This document shows, in pieces, positions 1 through 11,780 of a stretch of 64,000 nt of DNA (positions are counted from its first letter, which is position 1; the number at the start of each line of letters is the position of its first letter). The DNA comes from Hofstenia miamia (Eukaryota > Xenacoelomorpha > Acoela): NCBI GenBank assembly GCA_004352715.1, contig SCFE01000101.1:1554013-1618012 (forward strand), in the 5' to 3' direction. Below the pieces are notes generated by a model. It made no database searches, was not told the DNA's origin, and saw nothing but the letters and a program-made list of their open reading frames with translations. A program made the translations under genes and the position numbers.

Positions 1-739
1 AGGGAGCATCTGACAGACATGTATAAATTACTGTCTGAAAGGAAATGATGGGCTAAACATCTATAGAAGCAGTTGCCATCACCAATTATGGGCACAATAT
101 TAAATTGTTCTAAAATACTCATCTAAAAACATAAATACAGCTTCAAAAAATATACTATAGCACTGCAATTTGCAAATGCTCACATTAGGAATTAATTTAA
201 AAAATAAATACTTTTATAGTTAGATAACATAAGAGTTGAAAATTTAAAAGCTATAACATTGTAAATATTTGTTTTTTTGAATTAAGTATCAGCTGTAGAA
301 TTCATATGTGACAAATTCACAAAAAGAGAAAAGAGTCATCATCAGCTGAAAACAACTTATGTCTCACACAAACTTGTCTTAAAGAGTTAATATATGATAC
401 TATTTATCTTTCTGATCATTTTACAGGTTATCAGTATGATATAATATTTGAAAATTTCTATAAAAGTAATAAAAGAGGTCATTAATGATATTTCATAATA
501 TTAGTAATTTAATAAACATTATTTCAAACATTTCTCTTTTGGGGATGTTATTCATATATCATGTCATTACAAATGGTTGAACAATATATGATTCTAAGAT
601 TTTGTAATTCCGATTAAATGCCTTTAATTAAATTAATTCTATTGGAAGAAAAGGATTAAAAAGTTTCAATTATCTATAAATTTTTTACAATAAAGCACAT
701 GTTAATACATTCAGAATTTAAAACTTTTGAACAAAAATC
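1..739. other. AT-rich non-coding DNA
   Basis: No gene, RNA gene or clear repeat unit is recognised here. The sequence is strongly AT-rich with stops in all frames. Confidence 0.5.
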
Positions 740-2830
740 AACTTCTGAAATTGACAGAATTCAAAACAATTAATCAGTTTGCGATGAATTGAAGATTCAA
801 AGTAGAAATTTAATAGCACAAATCGATTCAGAACCCTGAAATTTAGGTAAAATGACTAATTTTCAAAGAAAATTCAACTTAGGAAGGGCTCCAGTAAAAT
901 GAAATTTGTTAAATAACGACCAAATTTAATAATTAAAAGAGTGACACATCAAATCTTGATAATGCGACGTCTAAATGGACATGAAAAATCAGAGATAACC
1001 ATTTTCAAGTAAATTAAGACCTCTAGAATCTAGATATGACATTACTTTTAGGGTTTAGACAACACTGAAAGACCGGCTTACAAAAGAATATTAAAGATCA
1101 AGTGAATTTTCGTCTAAATTGACAAAATTCAATACAATTAATCATTTTGCGATGAATTGAAGATTCAAAGTAGAAATTTAATAGCACAAATCGATTCAGA
1201 NTTAATTGCACAAATCGATTCAGGAGCATTAAATTTAGGTAGAATGACAACTTTTTAAGAAATATTAACGTTTGGAAGACTTACACACAAATCAAAATTC
1301 TTCAAATTAGGGCACACTGAATGTTTCAAGGAAGGCTTCAACAAATTACGGAAATGCAAGGCCTTTATAGAGCTAAAAAATAAGAGAGAAACATTTCTAA
1401 GTAAATTCAGACCTCTAAAATTGAAATATGATACGGATTTTTCATTTTAAGAAGTAGGTAATGAGCAATTTTAAACGAAATTATGCAAATTTAAGTTTTC
1501 ACATTAAATTCATTGAATGTGATTGAAAGTTCTTCTAAATCAATAAATTTAATGCCAGAAACACATTTGCCAGTCTTTAATCAATGTAGAAACATCAATC
1601 TTTATTGAGAATTGGCAGTACATGCTGCGAAAAATTGATATCATTGTTTTGGATCTTTAGAGTCATATAAGTTATTGATGCCGTTTTAGAGTTTCTTTAA
1701 CTGTCTTACCTAGTGTTTATAGTTATTTTACCTCATTTTACTAAATGAATTTTCAAGGTTTATCCATAATATCCAATTTTATCTTCCACAATATGCATTT
1801 AAAAAAACACCGTTTTTTTACAAGTTTATAGGGGTGTCCTAATGTGAAGTGTACTTTTTTTAAACAAAATTTTAACGTTTAATAATATTAAAAAGTAAAT
1901 GCAGATTTATAGACAGTTTTTTTCAAAAAAAATCCCTATAATTTTTAAAAAATTACTAACCCATCCTGTAATATTCACATTTAAAACAGAAAAATTCCAA
2001 TTACGGGCGATTGAAAGGGAATTTTGGGAAAATTGTTTTTGAATGTTATTTTTTATATTACTACAAATATTTCAAAGTAAAAATTTCNTAATAATATTAA
2101 AAAGTAAATGCAGATTTATAGACAGTTTTTTTCAAAAAAAATCCCTATAATTTTTAAAAAATTACTAACCCATCCTGTAATATTCACATCTAAAACAGAA
2201 AAATTCCAATTACGGGCGATTGAAAGGGAATTTTGGGAAAATTGTTTTTGAATGTTATTTCTTGTATTACTACAAATATTTCAAAGTAAAAATTTCCAAC
2301 TTTTGAATTTTTAGTTTTGAGAAAAATGTTTTTTTTAGTTGAAATATTCCAAACTTTCCGTAATGGGACAGGAGTAAAAAATTTAAAATGTCCTTTCAAA
2401 ACTGCGCATTTTGGTGTAAAAATCTTGTTCATAGCTTCATTATATCAAAAGTTATTAAAGAAAATATCTTTTCTGAAAAATTAGCCCAGCTCTGGCCAGC
2501 CTAGCTCAGCCAATATTTATCTTAGAGCTAAACTTACTGAGAAACAAATTTTTTCAGTGAAATTTGCTACTTAAAAATTTAAATGGAGCTGTGATATCTT
2601 TAAAATTTTTGTTTCTATAGTCTTCTAAAGTTAAGGTATAATATCTAAAGGCTAACCTGGGTTTTCAAAATAAAATTTTTTTCAGAAAAATTTATCATAG
2701 TGTGAAATTTTTGACTTTAAAATTCACACTATTCTGATCAAAATTGAGCTCACTATAGAGAAAAAACGAAAAAAATTTTTCAAAAAAAATTTTTTTTCTC
2801 AAGTAAATTTTGTGAAAATATAATTTAAAT
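740..2830 (-). repeat. dispersed AT-rich repeat, copy 1
   Basis: This block matches 16223-17900 in inverted orientation over many segments, for example the stretch with cagctctggccagcc near 2490 against its complement near 16465, and the cattgattaaagactgg region near 1575 against 17010. It carries internal sub-repeats: a unit with aaatcgattcaga occurs near 760-832 and again at 1127-1200. Single Ns at 1201 and 2088 sit between repeated flanks; 1877-2087 recurs almost exactly at 2089-2298, so that tandem copy is probably an unmerged contig overlap. No coding potential is seen. The other copy lies inside a Polinton-like element, so this may be a piece of the same element class. Confidence 0.7.
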
Positions 2831-3170
2831 TAAAATAATTAAAAAATTTTTATTAACTACTGATGTTGGGAATTTAAATAAGCTTTTAACTTTCAAATTC
2901 AATTTCCAATTTTTTCTGTGAGCTCTTTCCAAATATCATGAGTGAGGACAAAAAAATTTTTTCCCGCTAGAAGGCGCAATTATATATATTAGGGCCACTA
3001 AAAGATTTAAAATCTTCAACTTGCAAAGCTCTATAAGCCTGCAAAATTCATGGTGATAGCTGCAATATTGACTGAGCTATGGACAAAAATGTGTTTTCGA
3101 GCAATTTAGAGGATGTATAGGAAGCAACTAACATTGCTTAACAAGAACCAAATAATAGCAGACATAATGC
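2831..3170. other. AT-rich spacer
   Basis: A/T homopolymer-rich sequence with short self-complementary A/T runs around 2760-2830. Nothing else is recognised. Confidence 0.4.
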
Positions 3171-4820
3171 TATACAAAAATAAGGGAATTAATACAAAGA
3201 AAGTATCAATGCCATCAAGTGTTTGTGCTGTTAAAAATGGAAAAGGAAGATACCAATCCTGAAAGTGACAGTGCAAAATGTTAATGAAAAGAGATCAAAT
3301 GTAAAGATATATGGAAAGTACATTAAATCCAACATCAAACTAATCTGGAAAGTGATTGAAGATCCAAGAAATTTGCATGGTCTATTCAAGGACTTGCAAA
3401 TGAAAGCAGCAGTACCCCACATATCTGACTCAAGGGTGAGTGGATGAACACCATCAAAGTGTCAAGTACTCCCAAAAGCAGATTTGAGGGCATAGGGACA
3501 AAAGCACAGGAAGAGGACAACTGCAGAATACTGGAAATAAATGATGAAGAATATTAACACTTAGAGAAGAGAGAAGTTCAAAAATTAAAAAAGATGTTGG
3601 AGAGACACAAACAAATATTCAATAATAGAGAAATAAGTGTGGGCCAGAATAAATAAAAGATGAGTACAATTGGATACTAAGTGAACTAATTGATAATAAA
3701 ATAATCTAACCAAGTGAAAGTCCACATTCAGCAACAACAGTGTTTGTCAAGCAGGGAAAAATATACCATCTGTGCATAGATTTCCACAAGCTGAATGAAG
3801 TAAGAAAAAAGGATTCAGATCCCCTTCCACAAATAGAAGACATACTATATGAGGCAAGTAAACACAAATACTTTACATTAATAGATTTATGCAAGACATA
3901 CTGGCAGGTGAAAATAGACGAGGAAGACATTGATAAAATAGCATTTATAATACCTTACAGATTATACAAATTGATATATATGGCACTGTTCAACACACTG
4001 GCCAATTTTCAAAGATATATAACAAAAGTATTGAAGAATAGGACACACAAGATGGAAGATGGAGTTAATGCTTATATAGACAATATCATAGTAATGAGTG
4101 ATATGGTACAAGAACATCTAAAGAAATTGGAGAGAACATTGAAAATGCTGGAGAAAGCAGGCCTCAAGATCAATGTAAATAAGTGCAACATACTAAAAGA
4201 AAAAATAGTATTTCTAGGGAGAATGATTGAAAAAGGCAGGATATGCATGAAAGATAACACAAGTGACATGATTTGAAAAATAGAAAAGCTGAATCAGGGT
4301 TTTCGAGTACTTGGAATGTTAAGAACTTGAACTTGAATAAGCTCGCAAAAGTTTATCAGAAAAACTTGAAAGAGAAATCATCAAAACTCAAACTTGAACT
4401 TGTTTGAAAATCCACTTGAAAATAGCATGAAAATTAAAGTTCTTTAAATATTTATTTTCTTACCAATCACAAAAACTTTTTTTAGCTTAGAATATTGTAA
4501 AATAAATGTTTTTACCCTAAAAAACCCAGAATAAGAAAAAACCTGATTGAACTTGGAATTTCATTTAAAAAATTACTAGAACTCAAACTCAAGAGATAAA
4601 AACTCAAACTTGGCCCAAGTAACTCAGACTCAAATCAAAAACCCTGAGCTGAATAATAAAAACAACATACAAAGGATAATGGGGTTTTCAATTATTATGG
4701 AAACTTTATCCCAAATATCACTGGAAATACTGCAAAAATGACCAAGCTCATGAGGAAATCAGTACCATTGGTATGGACATGGCAGGAACAAGAAGATTTG
4801 GATAATATACAGTAGAAATA
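3171..4820 (+). pseudogene. Ty3/gypsy pol relic (family 2, internally deleted)
   Basis: A degraded reverse transcriptase of a Ty3/gypsy retrotransposon. The readable part at 3740-4276 carries the family motifs in order: LCIDFHKLNEV, then LIDLCKTYWQV, then the catalytic box. The box reads YIDN instead of YIDD, so a metal-binding aspartate is lost. The upstream part (3240-3730) matches the protease-RT linker of the element at 25892-37554, with a gap of several dozen codons after ISVG. The frame ends at a stop at 4274 and resumes after a MITE at about 4655 (the post-RT region), stopping near 4820 just before LTR-like sequence. RNase H, integrase and ORF3 are missing. It is a dead, internally deleted copy. 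Confidence 0.85.
4295..4646. mobile_element. hAT-type MITE with 8-bp TSD
   Basis: A 352-bp insertion beginning CAGGGTTTTCGAG and ending, read inversely, CAGGGTTTTTGA. It is flanked by a perfect 8-bp duplication, agctgaat, at 4287-4294 and 4647-4654. CAGGG termini with 8-bp target duplications are hallmarks of the hAT superfamily. There is no transposase ORF, so it is non-autonomous. It interrupts the pol relic, so it is younger than that copy. The interior is rich in ACTTGAA-type motifs on both strands. Confidence 0.88.
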
Positions 4821-4822
4821 AG

Positions 4823-5110
4823 TGTAGCATCATCCAACAAGTAAGCTGCTAAGAAAGAAAATCAGTTAATGAAACTTAAGATCAAATTTAAAATGTGGTG
4901 AGAAATATATTATAAAACTTATTATCAACTTAAATTTGTTTGTATTATGCAACCAAGAAATATCAGGTAATTTATTAGAATTAGTATTATTTGGTCCTAC
5001 TATTTTGGCAAAATGAAGGGGGCGAATTTGCTTCCATTATTTTTAGCCATATTTGCAGAAGAACAATTCAAAATTTGAAATCAACAGGTACTTTTTCAAG
5101 CTAGCTATAA
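4823..5110 (+). repeat. partial LTR, Ty3/gypsy family 2
   Basis: The block starts with TGTAGCATCATCC, like the TGTAGCATAATCC start of the family-2 LTR read on the minus strand. It shares with that LTR the segment containing attatttttagccat, the segment caacaggtactttttc and a TATA-like ctataaata. Similarity fades after about 5110. It follows the truncated pol relic directly, so RNase H to ORF3 were deleted in this copy. Confidence 0.7.
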
Positions 5111-5638
5111 ATAGATTCAAATTCATTGTAACAATTGATAAAGAAATTTCTTCAGAATTCTTATACTTGTTTTTAGCTGTGGTTTGATTATTTAATAGAA
5201 TGTTCATCTAAATGATTGGTGTTTAGTAGTGATGAGGATCCATCACAGGAATGATTCAAGGTTCCTAGCATAAGTGTACTTTCATGGCTGTCACAATTTA
5301 AAGAGTTTTTGAAAAGGAGCAGGAGAGCTTCACTAGTGTTTACTTTATTAAGATGAGAGAAGAGTTGATGAAGCAGAATTTTCTTTTTATCTCTTAGAAA
5401 GCATTTGCCACATCCAGGGACATAGCACCAGCAAAGACTTTGGAAATGATTGCTTCATGGAGCAAAAGTGAGACCTGACTGTCTTTGGTGAGATCTGACA
5501 TTATAATAATAACTTTAGTAAAAATTACATTGATAACCTTGCCCAATGAAATTGGTATCAAGCTTCTGCAGCAGATGTGTGCATGCCTACAATAAACAAT
5601 GGTTTGGAAGGCAAGAATTCAGAAATTTAAAGATAGAC
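5111..5638. other. unassigned sequence
   Basis: No gene or repeat is recognised. It may be the remainder of a diverged LTR or flanking DNA. Confidence 0.3.
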
Positions 5639-5647
5639 AGGTATATA

Positions 5648-5679
<32 letters not shown>

Positions 5680-5880
5680 NNNNNNNNNNNNNNNNNNNNN
5701 NNNNNNNNNNNNNNNNNNNNNNNNNNNNNNNNNNNNNNNNNNNNNNNNNNNNNNNNNNNNNNNNNNNNNNNNNNNNNNNNNNNNNNNNNNNNNNNNNNNN
5801 NNNNNNNNNNNNNNNNNNNNNNNNNNNNNNNNNNNNNNNNNNNNNNNNNNNNNNNNNNNNNNNNNNNNNNNNNNNNNNNN

Positions 5881-5918
<38 letters not shown>

Positions 5919-5931
5919 TATATATATATGC
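5639..5931. repeat. (TA)n microsatellite with assembly gap
   Basis: Alternating TA runs at 5641-5679 and 5881-5930 surround 201 Ns (5680-5880). The gap is most likely unresolved microsatellite. Confidence 0.95.
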
Positions 5932-7206
5932 ATTTAATTATTAAATAGCAGCATATACCAATCAGTTGAAGCTCTTTTAAATATAAGTTATTACTTGAAA
6001 GACATATTATAGTGAAAATGATCCATAACCAATTCAATTACAATGGCATAAATAAAATTCACAAATGCTTGCCCTAATACTATTAATTCACACACATATT
6101 TTAATCATTTCAGAAAAGTAACTCAATATTCAATATATTTTGTTACCTCAATAAAGCCTTCAAAGACTAAATACATTTTGTAGGTGTGTTACTTAAGTTA
6201 ATTAAAAAATTCTATTAAGATTCATAGTTTTAATTATTATCAGATATAATTACTATTTTTATTTATTTCCTGAAGTCCATCCCTTGCTGTTTCTGATTGG
6301 CTAATAAATTTATTTTTGCAAATTGAGTTTACTTAGTTACATACCTCAAGAAATTTGCATTGTTGATTTTAAGAAACTATTTGTTGATTCTAAGTATATC
6401 ATTGTTGGCAAAAAGTACCAACAATTCAAATTAATCTATTGGAATGCTGTGGTAAAAAGTGATTAACTTTTACCCAAATTCTTTTTTGCTTTATTTTTTT
6501 CCTTGTTTTAACAAAATTATTAATAAATTTACAACTAAAAAATCATTAAACAACATTCTAATTAAACTTGATTTAAATGTACATTATCAGGTATGCTTGA
6601 ATACCTTCAATCAGAAAATTAGGCTGAAAGCAATGCCTTTATGATTGCATTCTGTCACAATTTGTATTTTTAGTAGCAAACTAATGAAATCTACAGTTAT
6701 GATTTTTCAGATTCCTTGCATCCTTTGAGAAATATACTCAAGTATTAACTGCTTAAATGCAAGAGTGTAATTAGACAGCTGACAGTTGCCACACTAACTC
6801 TATATTTGTAAAAAATGAGTATTTGAAAAATTGCATTCAACATTTGCAAAATATTTTTACAAATCTTGATAAATGTTAAATGGAAGAGAATAGGCTGCTT
6901 ACAAATGCAACAGATACTATTTGATTGTGAATCTTATCAGCAAACAAATATTGAATTATAAAATTATGTTCCTACTTTAATAGAGTACACACTAAAAAGT
7001 AATTAAATAATCAATTTTCTCTGCAAGTGAAGTGAATGTAAAAATGATGAGAACTTTAAATAAGTTTTAATGAATTTAAAACGCCATTCACATAAGTAAA
7101 ACAAATTAATAACAAAAATCAACACAGTTGGTAACACTAAACATATTACACTTTCCAATACTTAATTAATTACACTATGTATTACAATAGAAAATTCATT
7201 ACATTC
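5932..7206. other. non-coding, nothing recognised
   Basis: AT-rich sequence with no open frame of note and no recognisable repeat. It ends at the LTR boundary at 7207. Confidence 0.4.
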
Positions 7207-8095
7207 TGTAGAATCACTGGGTGCTTCTAGCAGCTCAAGCAGTATGAAGGTTGCAGAAGATTACCATTGCCAAGAGCATCCCATGCTCTAACAAAACAAT
7301 AGAAGATTGGTAATTCGCAAATTTCATTGTAGAAAAGAAAAGTAATTCCAAGATGGTTAAAGTAGCAACCAATTCACACAGCATAACACTGAAGCCAAAC
7401 CTTTAGAATCCATCCTTACAAATTCAAGGTGCTAATTGTGTGTCTCAAGTTGTAATTTCTAGCTCAATATAAATAATTTATCTCTGGGTTTATCTACTCA
7501 GCTCATGTAATAAGATATTAATAAATTTGTAGTTACCACATATTCATGTTTGGCAATGGCATAGTATATTCAAGGTGTGTTTTAGTTTGTGCATGTTCAA
7601 TCAACAGATAGTAGTTCTTTTATTTCCTATCCCTATACATAGCCCTAAAGTGACCACAATATAGGCTCTCATTGTCAAGAGGTGAGTTATCACCCCAGGC
7701 ACAGCAGAATTCTCCTACATTATCACTGGATCTTATGATTTAATTATTACAAAATCCATACCAGATCTAAAATGGTTAGTAAGATTTAATAAAAATAAAA
7801 AGCAAAAGGTATCCAGTGAGAACGAAATTTATTTGCTGTTTGCTTACAATGGTATGGCCTATTTATACAAGAGTAGGTAAATATTTACAGCTCTTTACAA
7901 AAGTTAGTTTTCCCTCACAGATCAACTGAGCAATTACACATAATACAAAAGCTCTGAGGGGACAATCATCAATTTTGAAACTTAGGTTTGAAATAATCAC
8001 AAAATTAACAATTAATTAAAAGAATAGCACCAAATTAATTTTAGAGTGCCCTAAAAATTAAGGTAAAACAAAAAGAGGCCCTGAGTGATTCTACA
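7207..8095 (-). repeat. LTR of Ty3/gypsy family 1, copy A
   Basis: Read on the minus strand the block starts TGTAGAATCAC at 8095 and ends GTGATTCTACA at 7207, so it has perfect 11-bp terminal inverted ends. It aligns with the LTR at 24009-25372: both share TGTA(G/A)A(A/G)TCAC followed by a GGGCC stretch, an aagatccag block and gagctagaaatt. A TATAAATA box lies at 7860-7867 on the minus strand, about 230 nt from the LTR start. It is the 3' LTR of the minus-strand copy. Confidence 0.85.
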
Positions 8096-8107
8096 TGCAT
8101 GGTTAAG

Positions 8108-8950
8108 GCTGAGGTACCAGTTGGATGGTAGGACCACATAATAACTTTTGTGCTTCTTTGATCATCTCCTTAGCCAAGACATTGTACAAGGATGAAACTT
8201 CTGTGTAACAGGGTTGCCTAGTGACCTGCATTAGTGTCTCCCTGAAAATGCAGACTCTTGACTTCATCAGGGATGGTGTCTTGATATTCTTCTTTCAGGA
8301 ACATGACAAGACGGATCTTTTCTACTTTGGCAAGTCAATAAGAGATTTATATTTTCTCAATGATTTTAAGGTGGTTCTCCTCACCAACATGGAAAAAGTA
8401 AACAACCAGTAGGTTATCAAAATCAATATTGACACATTCAAACTTCTTTATCTTTTCTTTATTGTTGAGGAACTGACAAAGGTGAGACAGATTAAAGTCC
8501 TCATTGAACATGGTATGCACTGTACTTCGCAAGTATGGACGCACCATGCCAGCTAACATTTTAGAATCATAGCAGATAATTATGTTGATCAGAGCTCTAC
8601 ACTCTGCATTGATGACAAAAGAAATCAGGTCAACAGAACAAGTTAAGTCTTTTGTGTTAAATGTCCATCAGAGCCAATTCTTTGTTTCTTCCAAGATGTT
8701 ATCCCTCACAAAATGAACTGCTTTTTGCATAGCAATGAAGTACAGATGCAAGATCTCATTTCCAACTTTAGACATTTTGGCCTTACATTCCTTGGCTTTG
8801 TGGGACCTAATACTATCTGAGTTGTGGGAGGATGGACCAGGGCTAGAAGGGGCTTTCAAGTCAAGACAGGGCAAGGTTATGTTAGACAGGTGGGGCAAAA
8901 GGCACTCTATGCTCATCAGACTCATGCACAGAGAGTTGTCTCCATGCATA
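8108..8950 (-). pseudogene. ORF3 of Ty3/gypsy family 1, copy A (internally deleted)
   Basis: A remnant of the element's third ORF. The N-terminal part (8949-8347) holds the conserved blocks SKVGNEILHLYF, then LEETKNWL, then STVHTMFNEDFNLSHLC and NIDFDNLLVVYFF. It then jumps, through a deletion of most of the protein, to the C-terminal block FRETLMQ...EMIKEAQKLL at about 8280-8110. The same blocks occur in the + strand copy (11781 onward) and, more diverged, in family 2 (27060-30161). The function is unknown; no domain is recognised. The copy is dead because of the deletion. Confidence 0.75.
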
Positions 8951-9070
8951 GTTGTCCAAGGTCAGCTCCCACTCAGAGAGTTGTCTCTGAGCATAGTCAC
9001 GGGAAGTCCACTCCTGAGGAGAGAGTTGTATCCCCTCATAGTCAGGCTGCTACAGGTGTCTTCTGCTGGG
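8900..9070 (-). repeat. 45-bp coding minisatellite in the pol-ORF3 linker
   Basis: Three imperfect tandem units of about 45-48 bp share agagagttgt on the + strand. On the minus strand the 45-bp period gives a roughly 15-residue peptide repeat with a recurring NSL core (GYNSL, RDNSL, GDNSL). It lies between the integrase end and the first conserved ORF3 block. Confidence 0.65.
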
Positions 9071-9291
9071 CACTCTTGTTTTCAGGAGGTGCCTTCACGT
9101 GATTGTCCAGGCATTGTTGATTGCTTCATTTCATCTCGCAGATTGATTTGTCTTAGTACTTGTCATCTTGTTGGGGTTGGTTCTTGGTTTGTTTCATTGT
9201 TGCTAAATAGAGAGATAAGGTTAAGGTCCCATTCCTGGGTATTTAAATGGTCTAAATATCTGTGATCTCTAGCCTTTCATTTATGCAAAAT

Positions 9292-10134
9292 TCAAGTAGC
9301 TATAGTGTTGCTACTATTCCCAAGGTTACTATTGTACTCTACCTGTGTAAGGTCATCTTCCTCACATTTGGTGTGGTTATCATAATACTCTATTTCATTT
9401 ATACTGTCATCAAAGAGGGAAAACTCGTTATTATTATCTATGAGAGCATTTTGTATATCTTTGACTGTTTGTCTAAGTTGCTGAAAATGGGCGACTTTAC
9501 CATTATCTAATAAATACTGGTGGTGTTCTAACACCTTAACTATTTTAAAAGGTCCTTGCCAATTAGTGGCAAGCTTTCATACCTGGTGGGCATCAGTAAC
9601 CTGACAAGGAAAATAAGCAAATACAGTATCTCCAATTTTATGGGGCTTGCCATACAGCTTTCTATCAAAATTTCTCTTCTGGTGAATAACATACTGATTG
9701 GTATTACAGCAGATAGAGAGATGTACTTCCTGAAATTCTATCAGCATCTGGTTCACAAAATTTTCCAAAGTGGGCTCTTTGTAGTCTGGGAACATAATTG
9801 ACAAAGGAGTGCTGGCTTCATTGCTGAACATAGCCTTGAAGGGACTTACTTTGGTGGTGGAGTGCACCGCAGTATTATAGAAGAACTTGACCACTTCTAT
9901 GATGCGTCTCCAGTTTCAACCAGTAGTGTGGGCTAGAGCAACTTGGATTAATTTAATGATGGTGTGATTCAGTTGCTCAAAAACACCATTCAACTGTGGA
10001 TGGTAAGCAGTTGTAAAGTCATGTATGATTTCAAGTTCCTTCATGAGAGTAGATATTAGAGAGTTCTTGAACTGAGGACCAAGCTGAACAATGATAACTA
10101 TATACTTAGCCCCATCACTAACAGATATTTTCAC
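9292..10134 (-). pseudogene. Ty3/gypsy integrase 3' part, family 1 copy A
   Basis: The C-terminal half of a retrotransposon integrase on the minus strand. Visible in order: GPQFKNSL after the second catalytic aspartate region, TTAYHPQLNGVFEQLNHT (the position where the third acidic residue normally sits reads E in FEQ), then FYNTAVHSTTKVSPFKAMF (conserved core end), then NWQGPF, the chromodomain-side motif of Ty3/gypsy integrases. The protein is broken by stops (near 9915 and 9576). The N-terminal zinc domain and first aspartate are absent because the copy is truncated at about 10140, where the opposite-strand copy begins. Confidence 0.85.
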
Positions 10135-10170
10135 TGCTATAACTGGAGGCTTACTGATGCAGGCCTACTC

Positions 10171-11487
10171 TATACACAGAGCCAAAATAGCTGACTGGCA
10201 GTTCCTGAGTATTTTCACAGAGATCTAGTACAGAAGATCCACAAGAATTGCCACTTAGGTATCATTCAAACTGAGTGAACATTTAATGCAAGATATGTTA
10301 CTATTGGTATCAGAGCCACCATGCAGGACGTAATTGGCAAATGCACCACTTGTTTGTTGCAGGGAGCTGGACATTTTCCAGAGCAGTGAGCTGAGCTGCA
10401 TAGCAGAGCTGCAGAATTCACAAATGAAGTTGTCCATATGGACATAGAGAAGCTCTCTCATGATGAGAAGGGGTACCAGTACCTCCTTGTTCTTATTGAC
10501 CACTTCACTAAATACACTCAACTTATCCCCCTTGACAGCACCACTGCCAAGGTTATTGGAGAGAAAGTGGTCATGGAATAGGCCTTCAAGTTTGGGCCCA
10601 TGGAGTGCCTAATTTCAGATTGTGGCCCTCAATTTGAAAACCATCTTATGGAAACCTTGATGAAAGAACTCAAAATACTACATGAATTTACAACTGCTTA
10701 CCATCCTCAGTCTAATGGAGTTGCTGAAAGACTTAACCACACTGTCATCAAACAAATTTGAGTCACTCCTGCCTGAGCAGCTGGCAGGAATTGGAAATGT
10801 GTCATTGAGGCAGTGGAGTACTTTTATAACACTGCTCTGCATACAACTACTAAGGTCAGCCCTTTTAAGGCCATGTTTGGCTGAGAGGCAAGTATGCCAC
10901 TTTCAATTATGTTTCCAGATTATAACAAACCTACATTAGAGAATTTTGTGAATCATATGTTACATGAATTTCAAGAAGAACATTTAACTATTTGTTGAAA
11001 CACCAATCAGTCTGTTATCCATCAAAAGTGGAATTTCAATCACAAATTGTATGCTGAACCCCACAAGGTTGGGGACAAAGATTTTGCATACTTTCCTTGC
11101 CAGATCACTTATGCAAATCAAGTATAGAAACTCACCACTAATTGGCAAGGTCCATTTATAGATGCAAATGATTTAGATCACCATTGATATCTATTAAATA
11201 ATGGGAGAGTCACCCACTTTCAACAACTCAAACAAACTATTAAGGATATTAGTAATGTTGTCATCAACCCTAATAGTGAATTTTCACTTGTTGATGACAG
11301 AATAAATGAACTTGAGAATTATACTAACCTCACTGAGTGTGAGGAAGATGACCTCTCTGAGGTTGATTATGACACTAACTCTGGTAATAGTAGCAACATT
11401 ACTGCTACTCATATTTTGCCTAGACATAAAGTTAGGGACCAAGAGTATTTAGATCACTTAAATACCCAAGATTGGGAACTTAATTAA
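10171..11487 (+). pseudogene. Ty3/gypsy integrase, family 1 copy B
   Basis: An almost full-length but interrupted integrase. The zinc-binding HHCC domain is visible as HKNCHLG followed by KCTTC (about 10235-10360). The core follows: VHMDIE (first acidic residue), ISDCGPQFEN (second), AYHPQSNGVAERLNHT (third). The region FYNTALHTTTKVSPFKAMF comes next, then NWQGPF. Several stops and at least one frameshift break it, for example in VVME(stop)AFKFGP. It mirrors copy A on the opposite strand. The catalytic triad is intact in the decayed reading, but the gene cannot make a whole enzyme. Gag, protease and RT of this copy are missing. Confidence 0.87.
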
Positions 11488-11780
11488 TCTTTATGTTTAG
11501 GAAACTAAGCCATATCAGATGAAACAAACCAAAAACCAGCTACCCATGAGAAAATGAGTGAGGTGAAGACACAACCCCCATGATAAACAGAGCCAAGATG
11601 ACAACCCTCATTGAGCAGAGGAGAGCGTATCCTGCAAGAGAGGAAGGATGCAGGAGAACTTGAGTGGCAGAACATGCAACTACTTGGCGCACAAAATAGC
11701 CCCTCAGGAATCTGAGGAGTCAACTAAGTACAGAGTGCCTTTTTTAGTTTAAGTGCTAACATTCAAGCACCTTGTAGTGA
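11488..11780 (+). other. linker between integrase and ORF3, copy B
   Basis: Non-conserved spacer corresponding to the minisatellite-bearing linker of copy A. It contains degenerate units with gacacaacccc and gatgacaaccct. No ORF is supported. Confidence 0.4.
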
